NCBI RefSeq assembly: GCF_030811685.1
Contig: NZ_JAUSRF010000001.1
Span: 372,001-436,000, forward strand
Direction: 5' to 3'
Origin: Neorhizobium huautlense
GTDB taxonomy: Bacteria > Pseudomonadota > Alphaproteobacteria > Rhizobiales > Rhizobiaceae
DNA length: 64,000 nt
The notes beneath the pieces were generated by a model that saw nothing but the letters and a program-made list of their open reading frames with translations, made no database searches and was not told where the DNA came from. The first letter of the stretch is position 1. Each line of letters starts with the position of its first letter. Shown in pieces: positions 17,503 through 28,475 of the stretch. The position numbers and the translations under genes were made by a program.

Positions 17503-17713
17503 GGGATATACCTTGCCGACGCAAACCCTGCGGTAATCCAGTAATTGCTCAAATTGCGGCGTTTGCAAGCCCGGCGCCACCTCAATCAACGGACGAGTAT
17601 AAATTTTAATTTATACTTCATGGAAAATAAAATTTATCTAAAATTGAATATTTCAGCAAATGGTCCCCGGCGAACGATGTCTTTCGCATCACTGTACTAG
17701 GATGACCAGTGTA

Positions 17714-19972
17714 ATGACCGATACGAATATAAAAAGCCCGCTGTGGATCAAGATAACCGGCTACGGTTTTGCTGCCGTTCTGTTCGCCAGCGCCGCCATT
17801 GGCGGACTTGCCTGGTATCGCCAGGCCGACATGAGTGACAAGGCGCTCTACAGCAAGGCGGCGAGTGATCTCGAGGTCATCCAGACAGACATGGCGGCAA
17901 TCCAGCGTTCGGCTTCCGCGCTGGCGTTGACCTTGTCCGGCGATCCCGATCTTCCTGCCTATATCGCCGCCAACGACCGGCAGGCGCTGCTGAACAAGTT
18001 CTCCAAAAACATTGCCGCGATGAAGGAAGCCGGTGGCCTGCAGATCATCACCTTCGGCAATGCCAAGGGTGACATCGTCGCCCGCATGCATTCACCGGAC
18101 AAGTTCGGCGACAATGTCATCGGTCGCCGCAAGACGATGCAGGCCGCCGTTTCGACCGGCAAGCTTGCCGCCGGCATCGAACCCGGCCGCGCCGGTATCG
18201 GCATCTATGCCGTTGCGCCTGTCGTTGTTGATGGCACGGTCGTCGGCGTCGTCGATGTCGGAACGGAACTCTCGAATGCCTATTTCACGCCGCTTGCCGA
18301 ACGGCTCGGCGCCGAAATCTCGGTCAATGTCACGCAGGACGGCAAGCTGACCAACCAGTCCTCCACCGAAGGCGGAAACCCGTTCCTGCCGGCGGAAACC
18401 ATTCAGGCCGCCTTCAATGGCGCCGAGGTGTTCGAGCCGGCCGTGCTGGGCGGGCGAAACATGCTGGTCAAGGCCGTGCCGTTCACATCCTTCTCCGGCG
18501 AAAAGATCGGCGTTTTCGAAATCGGCACCGACACGACGGAGATTGCCGCTGCCGCTCGCACGGCGCTTTGGACCATGCTCGGCGTCACGCTTGCCACATC
18601 GATCATTGCGCTGACGGCGTTCTTCCTGTTCGCCAAATCGCTCGGCAACGCCATCGGTCGCCTGACCTCGACCATGGGGCGCCTTGCCGCCGGCGACCTG
18701 AATGCCACCGTCGAGGGTGAAAACCGCCCGGACGAGACCGGCGCGATGGCGCGTGCGGTGCAGGTATTCAAGGACAATGCGCTGAAGACGAAGGAACTGG
18801 AACGCCAGGCCGACGAACAGCGCAACATGACCGAAGAACAGCGCCGACAGAACGCCGAGGAAGCGCGTATCCGTGCAGAACAGATGGCGGAAGCCACCAA
18901 CGGGCTCGCGACCGGCCTGAAACACCTGTCTTCCGGCGACCTGACCTTTCAGCTCGGCCGTCCGTTCGCACCGGACTTCGAAAGCCTGCGCGCCGATTTC
19001 AACGCAACGGTCAGCCAGTTGCGCGGCACGCTCGGCTCGGTCGCGCAGGCGACAAGCTCGATCGACAGCGGCTCGCGCGAGGTCAGCCAGAGCGCCGACG
19101 ATCTTTCCAAGCGGACCGAACAGCAGGCCGCTTCGCTGGAAGAGACGGCAGCCGCCCTCGACCAGATCACCGTCAATGTGAGCAATTCCTCCAAGCGCGC
19201 CGAAGAGGCCCGCACGGTGGCGATCCAGGCCAATGAAAGCGCCCGCCAGTCCGGGGCCGTCGTGGCCGATGCCGTGCAGGCAATGGGTCGTATCGAGGAA
19301 TCGTCAGGCCAGATCTCCAACATTATCGGCGTGATCGATGACATCGCCTTCCAGACCAATCTTCTGGCGCTCAACGCCGGTGTGGAAGCGGCGCGTGCCG
19401 GAGAAGCCGGCAAGGGGTTTGCCGTCGTCGCGCAGGAAGTGCGTGAACTCGCCCAGCGTTCCGCCAATGCGGCAAAAGAGATCAAGGACCTGATCGGCAA
19501 ATCCTCGATCGAAGTCGGCACCGGCGTCCGGCTGGTGCGGGAAACGGGCGAGGCTCTGCGTGCCATCGAATCCCATATCGTCACCATCAACCAGCATATG
19601 GATTCGATCGCCACCTCCTCGCGCGAACAGTCGGTCGGCCTTTCCGAGGTCAACACCGCCGTCAACCAGATGGACCAGGTGACCCAGCAGAATGCCGCCA
19701 TGGTGGAAGAAGCCAATGCCGCAGGCGCAACACTTGCCACCGAAGCCGGCCGCCTGCGTGAACTGATCAGCCAGTTCCAGCTCGGTCAGAATACCGCCGG
19801 TTCAACTCCGGCATCGGTCCTACGCCAGACGGCGGCTGTCATGGCCGCCTCGCCGCGCTCGACACCGGCAGCCTCACCCGCCCGCAGCATGGTCGGCAAG
19901 ATCGCCCAGGCTTTTGGTGGTCGCGGCAATACGGCAACCGCAGTCGCCACCGACAGCTGGGAGGAATTCTGA
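17714..19972 (+). CDS. Methyl-accepting chemotaxis protein with Cache sensor
   Basis: About 752 residues. A first membrane helix (residues 13-33) precedes a large periplasmic Cache-type sensor ([20 protein letters not shown] and [20 protein letters not shown]). A second membrane helix near 290-310, a HAMP domain, a second HAMP-like segment and the cytoplasmic signalling domain follow. The signalling tip [20 protein letters not shown] is intact. The protein ends in DSWEEF, resembling the C-terminal pentapeptide that tethers CheR/CheB. ATG codons at 17702 and 17714 are in frame; the second has AGGA at 11 bases. Confidence 0.92.
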   Translation: MTDTNIKSPLWIKITGYGFAAVLFASAAIGGLAWYRQADMSDKALYSKAASDLEVIQTDMAAIQRSASALALTLSGDPDLPAYIAANDRQALLNKFSKNIAAMKEAGGLQIITFGNAKGDIVARMHSPDKFGDNVIGRRKTMQAAVSTGKLAAGIEPGRAGIGIYAVAPVVVDGTVVGVVDVGTELSNAYFTPLAERLGAEISVNVTQDGKLTNQSSTEGGNPFLPAETIQAAFNGAEVFEPAVLGGRNMLVKAVPFTSFSGEKIGVFEIGTDTTEIAAAARTALWTMLGVTLATSIIALTAFFLFAKSLGNAIGRLTSTMGRLAAGDLNATVEGENRPDETGAMARAVQVFKDNALKTKELERQADEQRNMTEEQRRQNAEEARIRAEQMAEATNGLATGLKHLSSGDLTFQLGRPFAPDFESLRADFNATVSQLRGTLGSVAQATSSIDSGSREVSQSADDLSKRTEQQAASLEETAAALDQITVNVSNSSKRAEEARTVAIQANESARQSGAVVADAVQAMGRIEESSGQISNIIGVIDDIAFQTNLLALNAGVEAARAGEAGKGFAVVAQEVRELAQRSANAAKEIKDLIGKSSIEVGTGVRLVRETGEALRAIESHIVTINQHMDSIATSSREQSVGLSEVNTAVNQMDQVTQQNAAMVEEANAAGATLATEAGRLRELISQFQLGQNTAGSTPASVLRQTAAVMAASPRSTPAASPARSMVGKIAQAFGGRGNTATAVATDSWEEF

Positions 19973-20016
19973 GCCGTTCCTGGATTAGCACTGAAAGGAT
20001 CGGGAGGCGGGAAAGC

Positions 20017-20241
20017 TCAGGCGTTCCTGCCTTTTTGCTTTGCTGCAGCCCGCGCGGCATCACGCTGTTTGCGCCACTCCAGCAGCGACAGGAGAAACGG
20101 GCCGACCGTGACGCCAAGAATGGCGCCGCATACGGTCCATCCCAGAGCGCCACCGCCAATGACCTCCTCGAAGACATAGGCGGCAGCAACCGAACCGATC
20201 AGGGCAAGCAGCCCTTTGAATATCCATGCGGATGCCGTCAT
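20017..20241 (-). CDS. Small membrane protein, 74 aa
   Basis: An unrecognised protein with two hydrophobic segments (WIFKGLLALIGSVAAAYVFE and LGWTVCGAILGVTVGPFLLS) and a basic C-terminal tail (WRKQRDAARAAAKQKGRNA). The ATG at 20241 is preceded by GGGGGGACAGG. It lies downstream of pccA in the same direction, about 90 bp away, and could be part of that transcript. No function can be named. Confidence 0.7.
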   Translation of the reverse strand: MTASAWIFKGLLALIGSVAAAYVFEEVIGGGALGWTVCGAILGVTVGPFLLSLLEWRKQRDAARAAAKQKGRNA

Positions 20242-20332
20242 CCTGTCCCCCCACGACTTGCGCAGCATGATGATCATCATGAGTTGGAACAATGCGCGGC
20301 CAATTCAAGCCGTGCCGCTGCATTGGCACCCG

Positions 20333-22339
20333 TCATTCGAACTCCAGAATCAGATCGTCCGCCGCAAGGCTCTGGCCGAGATCGGCAGCGACATGTTTGA
20401 TGACGCCGCCACGTTCCGCCTTCAGCACGTTTTCCATCTTCATGGCCTCGACGGCGGCGAGCGGCTGGCCGGCCTCGACGACATCGCCGGCCTGAACCGC
20501 AATCGATGTCACGACACCCGGCATCGGGCATAACAGCAATTTCGACGTGTCCGGCGGCTGCTTGATCGGCATCAGCCGTGCAAGTGTCGCAATGTGCGGC
20601 GAGCGTACGCGGGCAACGAGATCGACACCGCGGCAACGAAGCCGGATGGCGGACCCGACGAGGTTCACCTTGATCCGCAAAACCGCGTCACCGACGGCAA
20701 AATCGGCCAATGTCTGTCCCGGCTTCCAAGAGGAAGAAACCGTCAAGGCAGAGCCGTCACCAAAAACCACCTCTTCGCCTTGGATGGAAAGTGCGATCTC
20801 AGTTTGAGGCAGGGCCACGACCCAATCAGGCCCGACCACGGGATGGCGATGGGGCAGGGTGCCGGAAATGTCCGTAGCCCGCGCGCGAACAGTTCGATGG
20901 ACGAAAGCTGCAATGGCTGCCAGCGTCCTCGACAACGGATCATCCGGCGTGACGCCATCAAATCCGTCTGGAAACTCCTCGGCGATGTAGGCCGTCGTCA
21001 GCTTGCCGGACCGAAAGCGCTCCTGGCCCATGACCGCCGACAGAAAGGGCAGGTTATGGCCGATGCCTTCAAGCTCGAAACGGTCCAGCGCCTGCGCCAT
21101 CGCGTCTATGGCCGCGATGCGAGCCCCATCTCCCTCACCCGGTGTCCAGGTGCAGAGCTTTGCGATCATCGGATCGTAAAACATCGAGATCTCGCCGCCC
21201 TCGAAGACGCCGGTATCGTTGCGCAGCAGCGTGCCATCCGGCTGTTCTCCCTCAACCGGCGGCCGATACCGTGTCAGCCGACCGATCGACGGCAAAAAGT
21301 TGCGATAGGGATCCTCGGCATAAAGCCGGCTTTCGATCGCCCAGCCATCCAGCTTCACATCAGCCTGACCAAAGGACAATCTTTCACCGGCGGCGATGCG
21401 GATCATCTGTTCGACGAGATCGATACCGGTCACAAGCTCCGTCACCGGATGTTCCACCTGCAGGCGGGTGTTCATTTCCAGAAAATAGAATTTTCGCGCG
21501 CCATCGACGATAAATTCCACCGTACCGGCAGAATGATAACCGACGGCCTTTGCCAGTGCGACGGCCTGTTCGCCCATGGCCTTTCGCGTGGCGGCATCGA
21601 GAAACGGCGAAGGCGCTTCCTCGATGACCTTCTGGTTTCGCCGCTGGATCGAGCATTCGCGCTCGCCGAGATAAAGCGTTGTTCCGTGCTGGTCGCCCAG
21701 AACCTGGATTTCGATATGGCGCGGCTGGGTGACGAATTTTTCGATGAAGATGCGATCATCGCCAAAGGCATTTTTCGCCTCGTTCTTCGAAGACTGAAAT
21801 CCCTCGCGTGCTTCGGCCTCATTCCAGGCAATGCGCATGCCCTTGCCGCCACCGCCGGCGGATGCCTTGATCATCACTGGGTAACCGATCGATGCCGCGA
21901 TCCTCACCGCTTCCTCGGCATCTTCGATCACGCCCATATGACCGGGCACGGTGGAAACACCGGCATCGGCAGCGATCTTTTTCGAGGTGATCTTGTCACC
22001 CATCGCCTCGATCGCGCCCACCGGCGGGCCGATAAAAGCCACGCCTTCCTTTGCGAGCGCTGCCGCGAAAGCCGCATTTTCCGACAGAAACCCGTAGCCG
22101 GGATGCACGGCGTCCGCCCCGGTCTGCCGGATGGCGTCGATGATCCGCTCGATGACGAGATAGGACTGGGCGGAGGGGGCGGCACCGATATGCACCGCCT
22201 CGTCGGCCATCGAGACATGCAGCGCATTGGCGTCGGCATCCGAATAGACGGCGACGGTGGCAATGCCCATCTTTTTTGCCGTCCGGATGACCCTGCAGGC
22301 GATTTCACCACGATTGGCAATGAGGATTTTCTTGAACAT
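20333..22339 (-). CDS. pccA: Propionyl/acetyl-CoA carboxylase biotin-carrying alpha subunit
   Basis: A 668-residue alpha subunit. It has an N-terminal biotin carboxylase (MFKKILIANRGEIACRVIRT, ATP-grasp KASAGGGGKGMRIAW and FLEMNTRLQVEHPVTE). A central interaction domain is followed by a C-terminal biotin carrier with biotinyl lysine in AVEAMKMENVL. This is the normal PccA length. It carboxylates biotin using bicarbonate and ATP; the beta subunit then transfers the carboxyl group to propionyl-CoA, giving methylmalonyl-CoA. The start at 22339 with GAGG follows the pccB stop by 11 bases, indicating one transcript. Acetyl- or other acyl-CoA specificity cannot be excluded. Confidence 0.92.
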   Translation of the reverse strand: MFKKILIANRGEIACRVIRTAKKMGIATVAVYSDADANALHVSMADEAVHIGAAPSAQSYLVIERIIDAIRQTGADAVHPGYGFLSENAAFAAALAKEGVAFIGPPVGAIEAMGDKITSKKIAADAGVSTVPGHMGVIEDAEEAVRIAASIGYPVMIKASAGGGGKGMRIAWNEAEAREGFQSSKNEAKNAFGDDRIFIEKFVTQPRHIEIQVLGDQHGTTLYLGERECSIQRRNQKVIEEAPSPFLDAATRKAMGEQAVALAKAVGYHSAGTVEFIVDGARKFYFLEMNTRLQVEHPVTELVTGIDLVEQMIRIAAGERLSFGQADVKLDGWAIESRLYAEDPYRNFLPSIGRLTRYRPPVEGEQPDGTLLRNDTGVFEGGEISMFYDPMIAKLCTWTPGEGDGARIAAIDAMAQALDRFELEGIGHNLPFLSAVMGQERFRSGKLTTAYIAEEFPDGFDGVTPDDPLSRTLAAIAAFVHRTVRARATDISGTLPHRHPVVGPDWVVALPQTEIALSIQGEEVVFGDGSALTVSSSWKPGQTLADFAVGDAVLRIKVNLVGSAIRLRCRGVDLVARVRSPHIATLARLMPIKQPPDTSKLLLCPMPGVVTSIAVQAGDVVEAGQPLAAVEAMKMENVLKAERGGVIKHVAADLGQSLAADDLILEFE

Positions 22340-22350
22340 GGCGGGCCTCC

Positions 22351-23883
22351 TCAAAGCGGGATCGTGTCGTGTTTTTTCCAATGCGTCTGCACCTGCTTGC
22401 CCCGCAGGGAAGCGAATGCACGGGCAATGCGCCGACGCGAGGAATGCGGCATGATCACCTCATCGATAAACCCGCGTTCGGCGGCCACGAACGGATTGGC
22501 GAAACGCTCCTCATATTCCTTTGTCCGCGCCGCGATTTTTTCAGGATCACCGAGTTCGGAGCGGTAGAGAATTTCGGTCGCACCTTTGGCGCCCATCACG
22601 GCAATCTCGGCCGTCGGCCAGGCGTAGTTGATGTCGGCGCCGATATGTTTTGACGCCATCACGTCATAGGCACCACCGTAAGCCTTGCGCGTGATCAGCG
22701 TCACCATCGGTACGGTTGCTTCCGAATAGGCGAACAGCAGTTTTGCGCCATGCTTGATGACACCGCCATATTCCTGCGCGGTGCCGGGCAGGAAACCGGG
22801 CACATCCACCAGCGTCAGCAGCGGAATGGAGAAGGCATCGCAGAACCGCACGAACCGCGCGGCCTTGCGTGATGAATCGATATCGAGGCAACCGGCCAGC
22901 ACCATCGGCTGGTTGGCGACAACGCCCACCGTCTGCCCTTCCAGCCGGATAAAGCCGGTGATGATGTTTTTGGCAAACGCTTCCTGAATTTCGAAAAAGT
23001 CGCCTTCATCGGCCAGCGCGAGGATCAGTTCCTTCATGTCATAGGGTTTGGCCGCGCTGTCGGGGATCAGCGTGTCGAGCCGATTTTCCACGCGGTTCGG
23101 ATCGTCGTGAAAGGGACGCGAGGGCACACCGCTGCGATTGTTGGCCGGCAAAAAATCGAACAGCTGGCGCACCGCTTCCAGCGCCTCGATATCGTTTTCA
23201 AACGCCGCATCGGCCACGGAGGATTTTTGCGTGTGGGTGCGGGCACCGCCCAGATCCTCCGCCGAAACGATCTCGTTGGTGACGGTTTTCACCACATCCG
23301 GCCCGGTGACGAACATGTAGGACGTATCACGCACCATGAAGATGAAATCGGTCATGGCCGGCGAATAGACGGCACCACCGGCGCAGGGGCCCATGATGAC
23401 AGAGATCTGCGGGATGACGCCCGAGGCCTCGGCATTGCGGCGAAAGACTTCCGCATAACCACCAAGCGAGGCGACACCTTCCTGAATACGGGCGCCACCA
23501 CTGTCATTGAGGCCGATGATCGGAGCGCCGACCTTCACGGCCATATCCATGACCTTGCAGATCTTTTGCGCATGGGTTTCCGAAAGGGAACCGCCGAGCA
23601 CGGTGAAATCCTGGGAAAACACATAGACCTGCCGGCCGTTGATCGTGCCCCAGCCGGTCACGACGCCGTCGCCTGCGATCTTCTGGTTCTCCATGCCGAA
23701 ATCGGTGCAGCGATGGGTGACATACATGTCGAATTCTTCGAACGAGCCCTCGTCCAGCAGAACCTCGATGCGTTCGCGCGCCGTCAGCTTGCCCTTGGCA
23801 TGCTGCGCATCGATGCGCTTCTGCCCACCGCCCAGCCGCGCCTCGGCACGGCGGCGTTCCAACTCGTCCAGCACAGTCTGCAT
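22351..23883 (-). CDS. pccB: Propionyl-CoA carboxylase carboxyltransferase beta subunit
   Basis: 510 residues, exactly the common PccB length. Carboxyltransferase halves are recognisable from [80 protein letters not shown] and [20 protein letters not shown]. The enzyme transfers carboxyl from carboxybiotin to propionyl-CoA in propionate, odd-chain fatty acid and branched amino-acid breakdown. GGGAGG lies four bases upstream of the ATG at 23883. It is the promoter-proximal gene of the pccB-pccA operon. No methylmalonyl-CoA mutase is in the window. Confidence 0.93.
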   Translation of the reverse strand: MQTVLDELERRRAEARLGGGQKRIDAQHAKGKLTARERIEVLLDEGSFEEFDMYVTHRCTDFGMENQKIAGDGVVTGWGTINGRQVYVFSQDFTVLGGSLSETHAQKICKVMDMAVKVGAPIIGLNDSGGARIQEGVASLGGYAEVFRRNAEASGVIPQISVIMGPCAGGAVYSPAMTDFIFMVRDTSYMFVTGPDVVKTVTNEIVSAEDLGGARTHTQKSSVADAAFENDIEALEAVRQLFDFLPANNRSGVPSRPFHDDPNRVENRLDTLIPDSAAKPYDMKELILALADEGDFFEIQEAFAKNIITGFIRLEGQTVGVVANQPMVLAGCLDIDSSRKAARFVRFCDAFSIPLLTLVDVPGFLPGTAQEYGGVIKHGAKLLFAYSEATVPMVTLITRKAYGGAYDVMASKHIGADINYAWPTAEIAVMGAKGATEILYRSELGDPEKIAARTKEYEERFANPFVAAERGFIDEVIMPHSSRRRIARAFASLRGKQVQTHWKKHDTIPL

Positions 23884-23985
23884 GATGCCTCCCGATATGC
23901 ACTTCCCGGAAGTCATAACTGATGAATGCCAAACGGAAAACAAGGCGCGAGCATGCGTTGGACGTTTGAGGCAAAACCCGTCCGG

Positions 23986-24414
23986 TCAGATCAGCCCGAC
24001 AGTGATGGCCGCCAGCACGGCGTAACGCACTGTTTTTGCGATGGCGACCAGAAGAATGAAGACCGGCAGCGGTTCTCGCATCACACCGGCGACAACCGTC
24101 AACGGATCGCCGATGATCGGCAGCCAGCTGCCCAAAAGCGACCATTTTCCATAACGCCGGTACCAGCCCTGCGCCCGCTCAAGCGCCTGCTGCCTGATCG
24201 GAAACCAGCGCCGATTGCGGAACCGTTCTATGCCGCGTCCCAGAACCCAGTTGAGGATGGAACCGAGAATGTTGCCCACGGAGGCGACCGAGACCAGCAG
24301 CCAGACCGGGTGCCCGCCTTTCAGGATCAGCCCGACAAGCACCGCCTCGGACTGCGCCGGCAGGATTGTCGCGGCGACGAGGGCCGCCATGAAAAGCGTG
24401 AGATAAGCGGTCAT
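23986..24414 (-). CDS. YqaA/DedA-family membrane protein
   Basis: A 142-residue inner-membrane protein related to the short YqaA branch of DedA/SNARE-associated proteins. The conserved block LLVSVASVGNILGSILNWVL is followed by a basic arginine-rich loop (FRNRRWFPIR) and GSWLPIIGDPLTVVAGVMRE. DedA proteins act in membrane lipid and proton-motive-force homeostasis. The stop is about 100 bp upstream of pccB in the same direction, so it may precede pccBA in a longer transcript. The ATG at 24414 has GAGG very close by. Confidence 0.85.
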   Translation of the reverse strand: MTAYLTLFMAALVAATILPAQSEAVLVGLILKGGHPVWLLVSVASVGNILGSILNWVLGRGIERFRNRRWFPIRQQALERAQGWYRRYGKWSLLGSWLPIIGDPLTVVAGVMREPLPVFILLVAIAKTVRYAVLAAITVGLI

Positions 24415-24695
24415 GTCCTCGGCTTATACCGGGATCGCGATCAAACACACGTCAAAACCCCGGCATGAGAATGCGCAAGTCGCATCCGACGTTCCGTATG
24501 CTCCATGCCAAGCGATCAACAGGCCGATAAAATATCGGCCACCCACATTAAATCAACGGTAGCATTTTTATTATTTTAGCACCATAAGTAGCAGTCATCG
24601 CATTCCAAATCATCAGATCAAATCAATATTCGCACCCGGGAACACAACCCGTGCGGTCGGTTCCCGTCGTGACGATCCAATGGAGAGGGACGTTC

Positions 24696-26549
24696 ATGTC
24701 AGAGATCAAATACTCACCGTCGCGTCGCTCGTTGCTGCGTGGCATGACAGCGTTGGCAGGTGCCTATTTCGCCTCACCGCTGATCTGGGGGTTGCGTCAG
24801 GCCCATGCAGCCTATGAAACAACAAAGCCAAAACTCGACAAGGACTTCGGCGCCGGTCGCAGTGTCGCTATCATCGGCGGCGGTGTGGCTGGATTGACGG
24901 CGGCATATACGCTGGCCAATGCGGGTTTCAAAGTCGCCGTGTTTGAGGCAGACACGCGTTACGGTGGCCGCAGCCTCACAGCCCGTCCGTCGGATGCGAG
25001 ATACAGGGATTGGTGGTTCGAGAAATACAACCCCGAAAAACGTTTCCCGGCCATGTATGTCGATCGATATCAGGAGCGCCCGGAAAGTCCTGCGGCTGGT
25101 GAACAGATCTGCACATTCATGGATGACAAATGGGCCGCGAATGACTATCGCGGCAATCCCGTGGAACTTTTCCTCAATGCAGGGCCGGGGCGCATTCCAT
25201 CCATCCATGTCGATCTGATTGCCCTTTGCCAGGAAATCGGCGTGGCTCTGGAACCCTATTTCTTCCTGTCCACATCAAACCTGCTGCAAAACGACACATT
25301 CCGGGGTGGTGAGCCTATCCCGTTCGGGCAGGTCAATTACAGCCTTTTCAACCAAATGGCTGCGATGATGTACAAGGTGACGCAGGAAGTTGTGAAGCTG
25401 CAAGGTGGCATCGGCAGCGAAGAAGCCTCTACTCTCGACGACCTCTATCGACTATTCGGCGATCTTACCAAAGACGGTCAGACGCAAAAAACATCACGGC
25501 TTGGTTACATCAAACTGCCGGGCGGCTGGAGAGACGCCGGTATCGAGCGCGAACCGATGCCAGTGGATCAAATCCTCGCATCCGACTTCATCGGCAAGGC
25601 GGATGAAAATCCGGAACTCTCACCCGGCTCGTTCCTCTTCAATTCCTACAACATCGATTGGCAACCGACCCTGATGCAGCCCGTTGGTGGCATGGATCGG
25701 ATCTGGCAGCAATTGCTGTTGCAAGATGTTCCCTCGACGGCATTCTGGGACACGGACATTCAGAAAAAATCGGGTGAGAACCCCAAGGTTGGCGATCTCG
25801 TTCTGCTCGAAACAGGTGTTTCCAATGTCACCGTCCTCGACAAGGGGGCCAGCCTGACGTTTCAACAACCGGGCCGGAATGCACCATCGAAGGTCACGTT
25901 CGATTTCTGCGTATCCACCATGGCCCCTTCGCTGCTCAAGGCGGTTCTGGAACCCGATAACATTCCACCGGATTTTCTGGCCGGTCTGGCGGAATTCTCC
26001 AAAACAGGAGGAGACTGGGGCAGCGATCCAACCCCCGATCTCTGGACACCGGCAATCAAGGTGGGGTGGCAAGGCAAGGATCGTTTCTGGGAAACCAAGA
26101 ACGAAATCTATGGCGGCATTTCCTGGACCACCGATATCATCGGCCAGATCTGGTATCCATCAGAGGATTTTACGGCGCATACGGGCATTCTGACAGGCGC
26201 CTATAACCGTGGACAACTGGCGACGGTATACGCACGACAGAATCAGGAACAACGCCTCGCCACTGCCAGGGTCGGGCTTGGAAAACTCCACAAGGGTGAA
26301 GAGGACAATGTTACGCATGGCATGTCCATTGCCTGGCAATACATGCCTCATCAGGTTGGCGGATGGGCATCCGATACCGCCACGACAAATCAGGCAGTCT
26401 ACCAACAGATCACGACATTCAAGGAAAATGGCTATTTCTATTGCGCCGGTGACACATGGAGTTACTGGCCCGGATGGCAGGAAGGTTCTGTCGCATCCGC
26501 CTATTGCGCAGTCGATGCCATAGCCCAGACCATCAGGGCAGGGAAATAA
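24696..26549 (+). CDS. Tat-exported flavin amine oxidase
   Basis: 617 residues. The N-terminus carries a twin-arginine signal (SPSRRSLLRGMTALAGAYFA) ending at AHA, then the FAD-binding motif VAIIGGGVAGLTAAYTLANA with FEADTRYGGRSLT. Late segments (YFYCAGDTWSYWPGWQEGSV) match the flavin-proximal end of monoamine oxidases, L-amino-acid oxidases and tryptophan 2-monooxygenases. It probably oxidises an amine or amino acid in the periplasm, releasing ammonia and peroxide; the substrate is unclear. GGAGAGGGA precedes the ATG. It is monocistronic with a terminator. The AT-rich upstream 280 bp hold no gene. Confidence 0.85.
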   Translation: MSEIKYSPSRRSLLRGMTALAGAYFASPLIWGLRQAHAAYETTKPKLDKDFGAGRSVAIIGGGVAGLTAAYTLANAGFKVAVFEADTRYGGRSLTARPSDARYRDWWFEKYNPEKRFPAMYVDRYQERPESPAAGEQICTFMDDKWAANDYRGNPVELFLNAGPGRIPSIHVDLIALCQEIGVALEPYFFLSTSNLLQNDTFRGGEPIPFGQVNYSLFNQMAAMMYKVTQEVVKLQGGIGSEEASTLDDLYRLFGDLTKDGQTQKTSRLGYIKLPGGWRDAGIEREPMPVDQILASDFIGKADENPELSPGSFLFNSYNIDWQPTLMQPVGGMDRIWQQLLLQDVPSTAFWDTDIQKKSGENPKVGDLVLLETGVSNVTVLDKGASLTFQQPGRNAPSKVTFDFCVSTMAPSLLKAVLEPDNIPPDFLAGLAEFSKTGGDWGSDPTPDLWTPAIKVGWQGKDRFWETKNEIYGGISWTTDIIGQIWYPSEDFTAHTGILTGAYNRGQLATVYARQNQEQRLATARVGLGKLHKGEEDNVTHGMSIAWQYMPHQVGGWASDTATTNQAVYQQITTFKENGYFYCAGDTWSYWPGWQEGSVASAYCAVDAIAQTIRAGK

Positions 26550-26583
26550 CACAGGGCTCCCTGCATGCTTCCATGGGCAGAAG

Positions 26584-26617
26584 AGCCATGCCCGCACTCC
26601 GGGCATGGCTTTATATT
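26584..26617 (+). terminator. Rho-independent terminator
   Basis: AGCCATGCCCG-CACTC-CGGGCATGGCT, perfect 11-bp stem followed by TTATATT, just after the amine oxidase gene. Confidence 0.8.
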
Positions 26618-26669
26618 GGCGGGTCGCACCCCACCAAAATGCTCACGGCGATAAACCACGCCTCAAAAA

Positions 26670-26684
26670 TGTCATTAACTGACA
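26670..26684. promoter_or_regulatory. Probable TetR operator
   Basis: TGTCATTAACTGACA, with TGTCA/TGACA arms around a 5-bp spacer, 46 bp upstream of the tetR start in the promoter region of the efflux operon. The position suits autorepression by the TetR protein (inferred). Confidence 0.5.
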
Positions 26685-26730
26685 TAATTATTGTCTCTTA
26701 ACGTCAATCGCCGACTTGAATGCAAACCCC

Positions 26731-27378
26731 ATGAGCAACCGTCGAGATGATGCCCGCCTGACCGTGTCGCGCCATGCCGCAACGCTTTTTCTGGAGAATG
26801 GTCTGGCGGAAACCAGCGGCGCTGAGATCGCTGCCGCCTCGGGCTTGTCCGAGCGCACGATCTGGCGTTATTTCGCCAGCAAGGAAAGCTGCGTCGAGCC
26901 ATTGTTCCTGTCCACCGCCCTGCGCTTTCACACCAAACTGCGGCAGTGGCCCCGCAATGTTTCGATCGACACGCATCTGCACGAATGCTGCCGGCTGGAT
27001 GATGCGACGCCGCAGGACATGATCGATGGACTTCTGGTGGTGCGACTGCTGACCAGGATGGAGGCGGAACCGGCACTGCGCGCCGTCTGGCTGTCTGCCT
27101 CGCATCAGGTGGAGCAGGACATGATCGACATCATCGCCGATCGCCTCGACCGATCGAAAAAGGATTTTGATGTCCGCCTTTGCGCCGCAACCGTTGCCGC
27201 CGCCATGCGGTTGATCGACGAGACGATCAGCATCGCTGCAATCGAACACGGCCAGCAATTCACCACCGAGCAGATCGCGCAGGAGATGGCGCAGGCCATT
27301 CGCAAGGCCAGCACCCTGCCGATCTGCGACCCGATTGCCCCCAATGTTTTTGGCGTATCCAGCCATTCATCGCCCTGA
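26731..27378 (+). CDS. TetR-family repressor of the efflux operon
   Basis: 215 residues. The N-terminal TetR helix-turn-helix (AATLFLENGLAETSGAEIAA, then SGLSERTIWRYFASKESC) is followed by a helical ligand-binding domain without clear family hallmarks. The ATG at 26731 is preferred to a TTG five codons earlier. The adaptor gene starts 11 bases after the stop, so regulator, adaptor and pump form one operon that the regulator probably represses through the upstream palindrome. Confidence 0.88.
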   Translation: MSNRRDDARLTVSRHAATLFLENGLAETSGAEIAAASGLSERTIWRYFASKESCVEPLFLSTALRFHTKLRQWPRNVSIDTHLHECCRLDDATPQDMIDGLLVVRLLTRMEAEPALRAVWLSASHQVEQDMIDIIADRLDRSKKDFDVRLCAATVAAAMRLIDETISIAAIEHGQQFTTEQIAQEMAQAIRKASTLPICDPIAPNVFGVSSHSSP

Positions 27379-27388
27379 AGGACAGACC

Positions 27389-28474
27389 ATGACGACCAAA
27401 GCCATCAAATTTGCGAGCGTTTTCGGCCTCGTCCTCCTGACCGCCGGCCCACTCGGCGCCCAGCAGCCCAAGCCGGATGGACCGTTGGAACTGGCCCCGG
27501 TCGATGTCAGCAAGACCGTGCGGCAGGATATCGCCACCGAGGTGCGCATTGCCGGTTCGCTGACGCCGATCCGCCGCTCGAACCTGACATCGCGGGTGTC
27601 CTCGACCATTGTCGAACTGCCGGTGCAGATCGGCGATGTCGTCAAGAAAGGCGACCTCCTGGTGCGGTTCGATACCGAGGCACTCGCCTCCGCCGTCACC
27701 GCTCGCAAGGCGGAAATCGATGCACTCGATGCCCAGGTCGAGCTGGCCGAATCCGTGCTCGAACGCAACACGGCGCTCGGCGAACGGGGCGCGGCATCGG
27801 ATGCGACACGGCTTGAAGCACGCGCCAACCTGTTGAACCTGCGCGCACAGCTGCGCTCGAAACAGGCCGAAGTGGCGGATTCCGAACGTTCGCTGGCCTA
27901 TGGGGAACTGCGCGCCGAATTCGACGGTGTCGTTTCCGCCCGCCCGGTGGAACAGGGGCAGACCGTTGCGCTCAACGCAGAGCTTATGACGATCGTCGAT
28001 CTCAGCCGCATGGAAGTCGATGCCGGCGTACCGACCAGCCGTATCCCGCTGGTGCGCCTCGATCAGCCGGTGGAGCTTTCCGTGGAAGGATTTGCCGGCC
28101 GCACCTTTGCCGGCAAGGTCATGCGCATCTCGCCGACCGCCGTTGCCGGCTCGCGGGCCGTTCGCGTCTTCATCGCCATCGACAATAACGAAGGCCTGCT
28201 GCGTGGCGGCATGTTCACCACCGGCATTCTCAAGGTCGATGACCAGAAGAACGTGATCGCCCTGCCCGCTGCTGCAATCCGCCACGACAGCGAGGGCACT
28301 TATGTCCTCAAGGTCGAGGGCAATGCGCTGCGTCGCCAAGCAGTCAATCTCGGGACGAGCTGGACGGATCGCAACCTCGTTCAGGTCTCAGGCGTCGAAG
28401 AGGGCGAAACGATCGTGACGGCACCGCTGCCGGATCTGGTCGCCGGCACCACTGTCAGCGTCGAGGGTCTCTGA
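27389..28474 (+). CDS. RND efflux periplasmic adaptor (membrane fusion protein)
   Basis: 361 residues with a signal peptide ([20 protein letters not shown]...GAQ). It then has the adaptor order: a barrel-sandwich half with [20 protein letters not shown], an alpha-hairpin ([20 protein letters not shown] and following), the second lipoyl half with [20 protein letters not shown], and beta-barrel and membrane-proximal domains. It links the inner-membrane pump at 28476 to an outer-membrane channel that is not encoded here. There is no lipobox cysteine, so it is probably anchored only by the complex. AAGGACAGACC precedes the ATG. Confidence 0.92.
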   Translation: MTTKAIKFASVFGLVLLTAGPLGAQQPKPDGPLELAPVDVSKTVRQDIATEVRIAGSLTPIRRSNLTSRVSSTIVELPVQIGDVVKKGDLLVRFDTEALASAVTARKAEIDALDAQVELAESVLERNTALGERGAASDATRLEARANLLNLRAQLRSKQAEVADSERSLAYGELRAEFDGVVSARPVEQGQTVALNAELMTIVDLSRMEVDAGVPTSRIPLVRLDQPVELSVEGFAGRTFAGKVMRISPTAVAGSRAVRVFIAIDNNEGLLRGGMFTTGILKVDDQKNVIALPAAAIRHDSEGTYVLKVEGNALRRQAVNLGTSWTDRNLVQVSGVEEGETIVTAPLPDLVAGTTVSVEGL

Positions 28475-28475
28475 C

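Noticed and set aside
20594..22567. 657-residue plus-strand frame opposite pccA
   Set aside because: Antisense shadow; pccA has intact domains and motifs on the minus strand, and this frame has no recognisable family.
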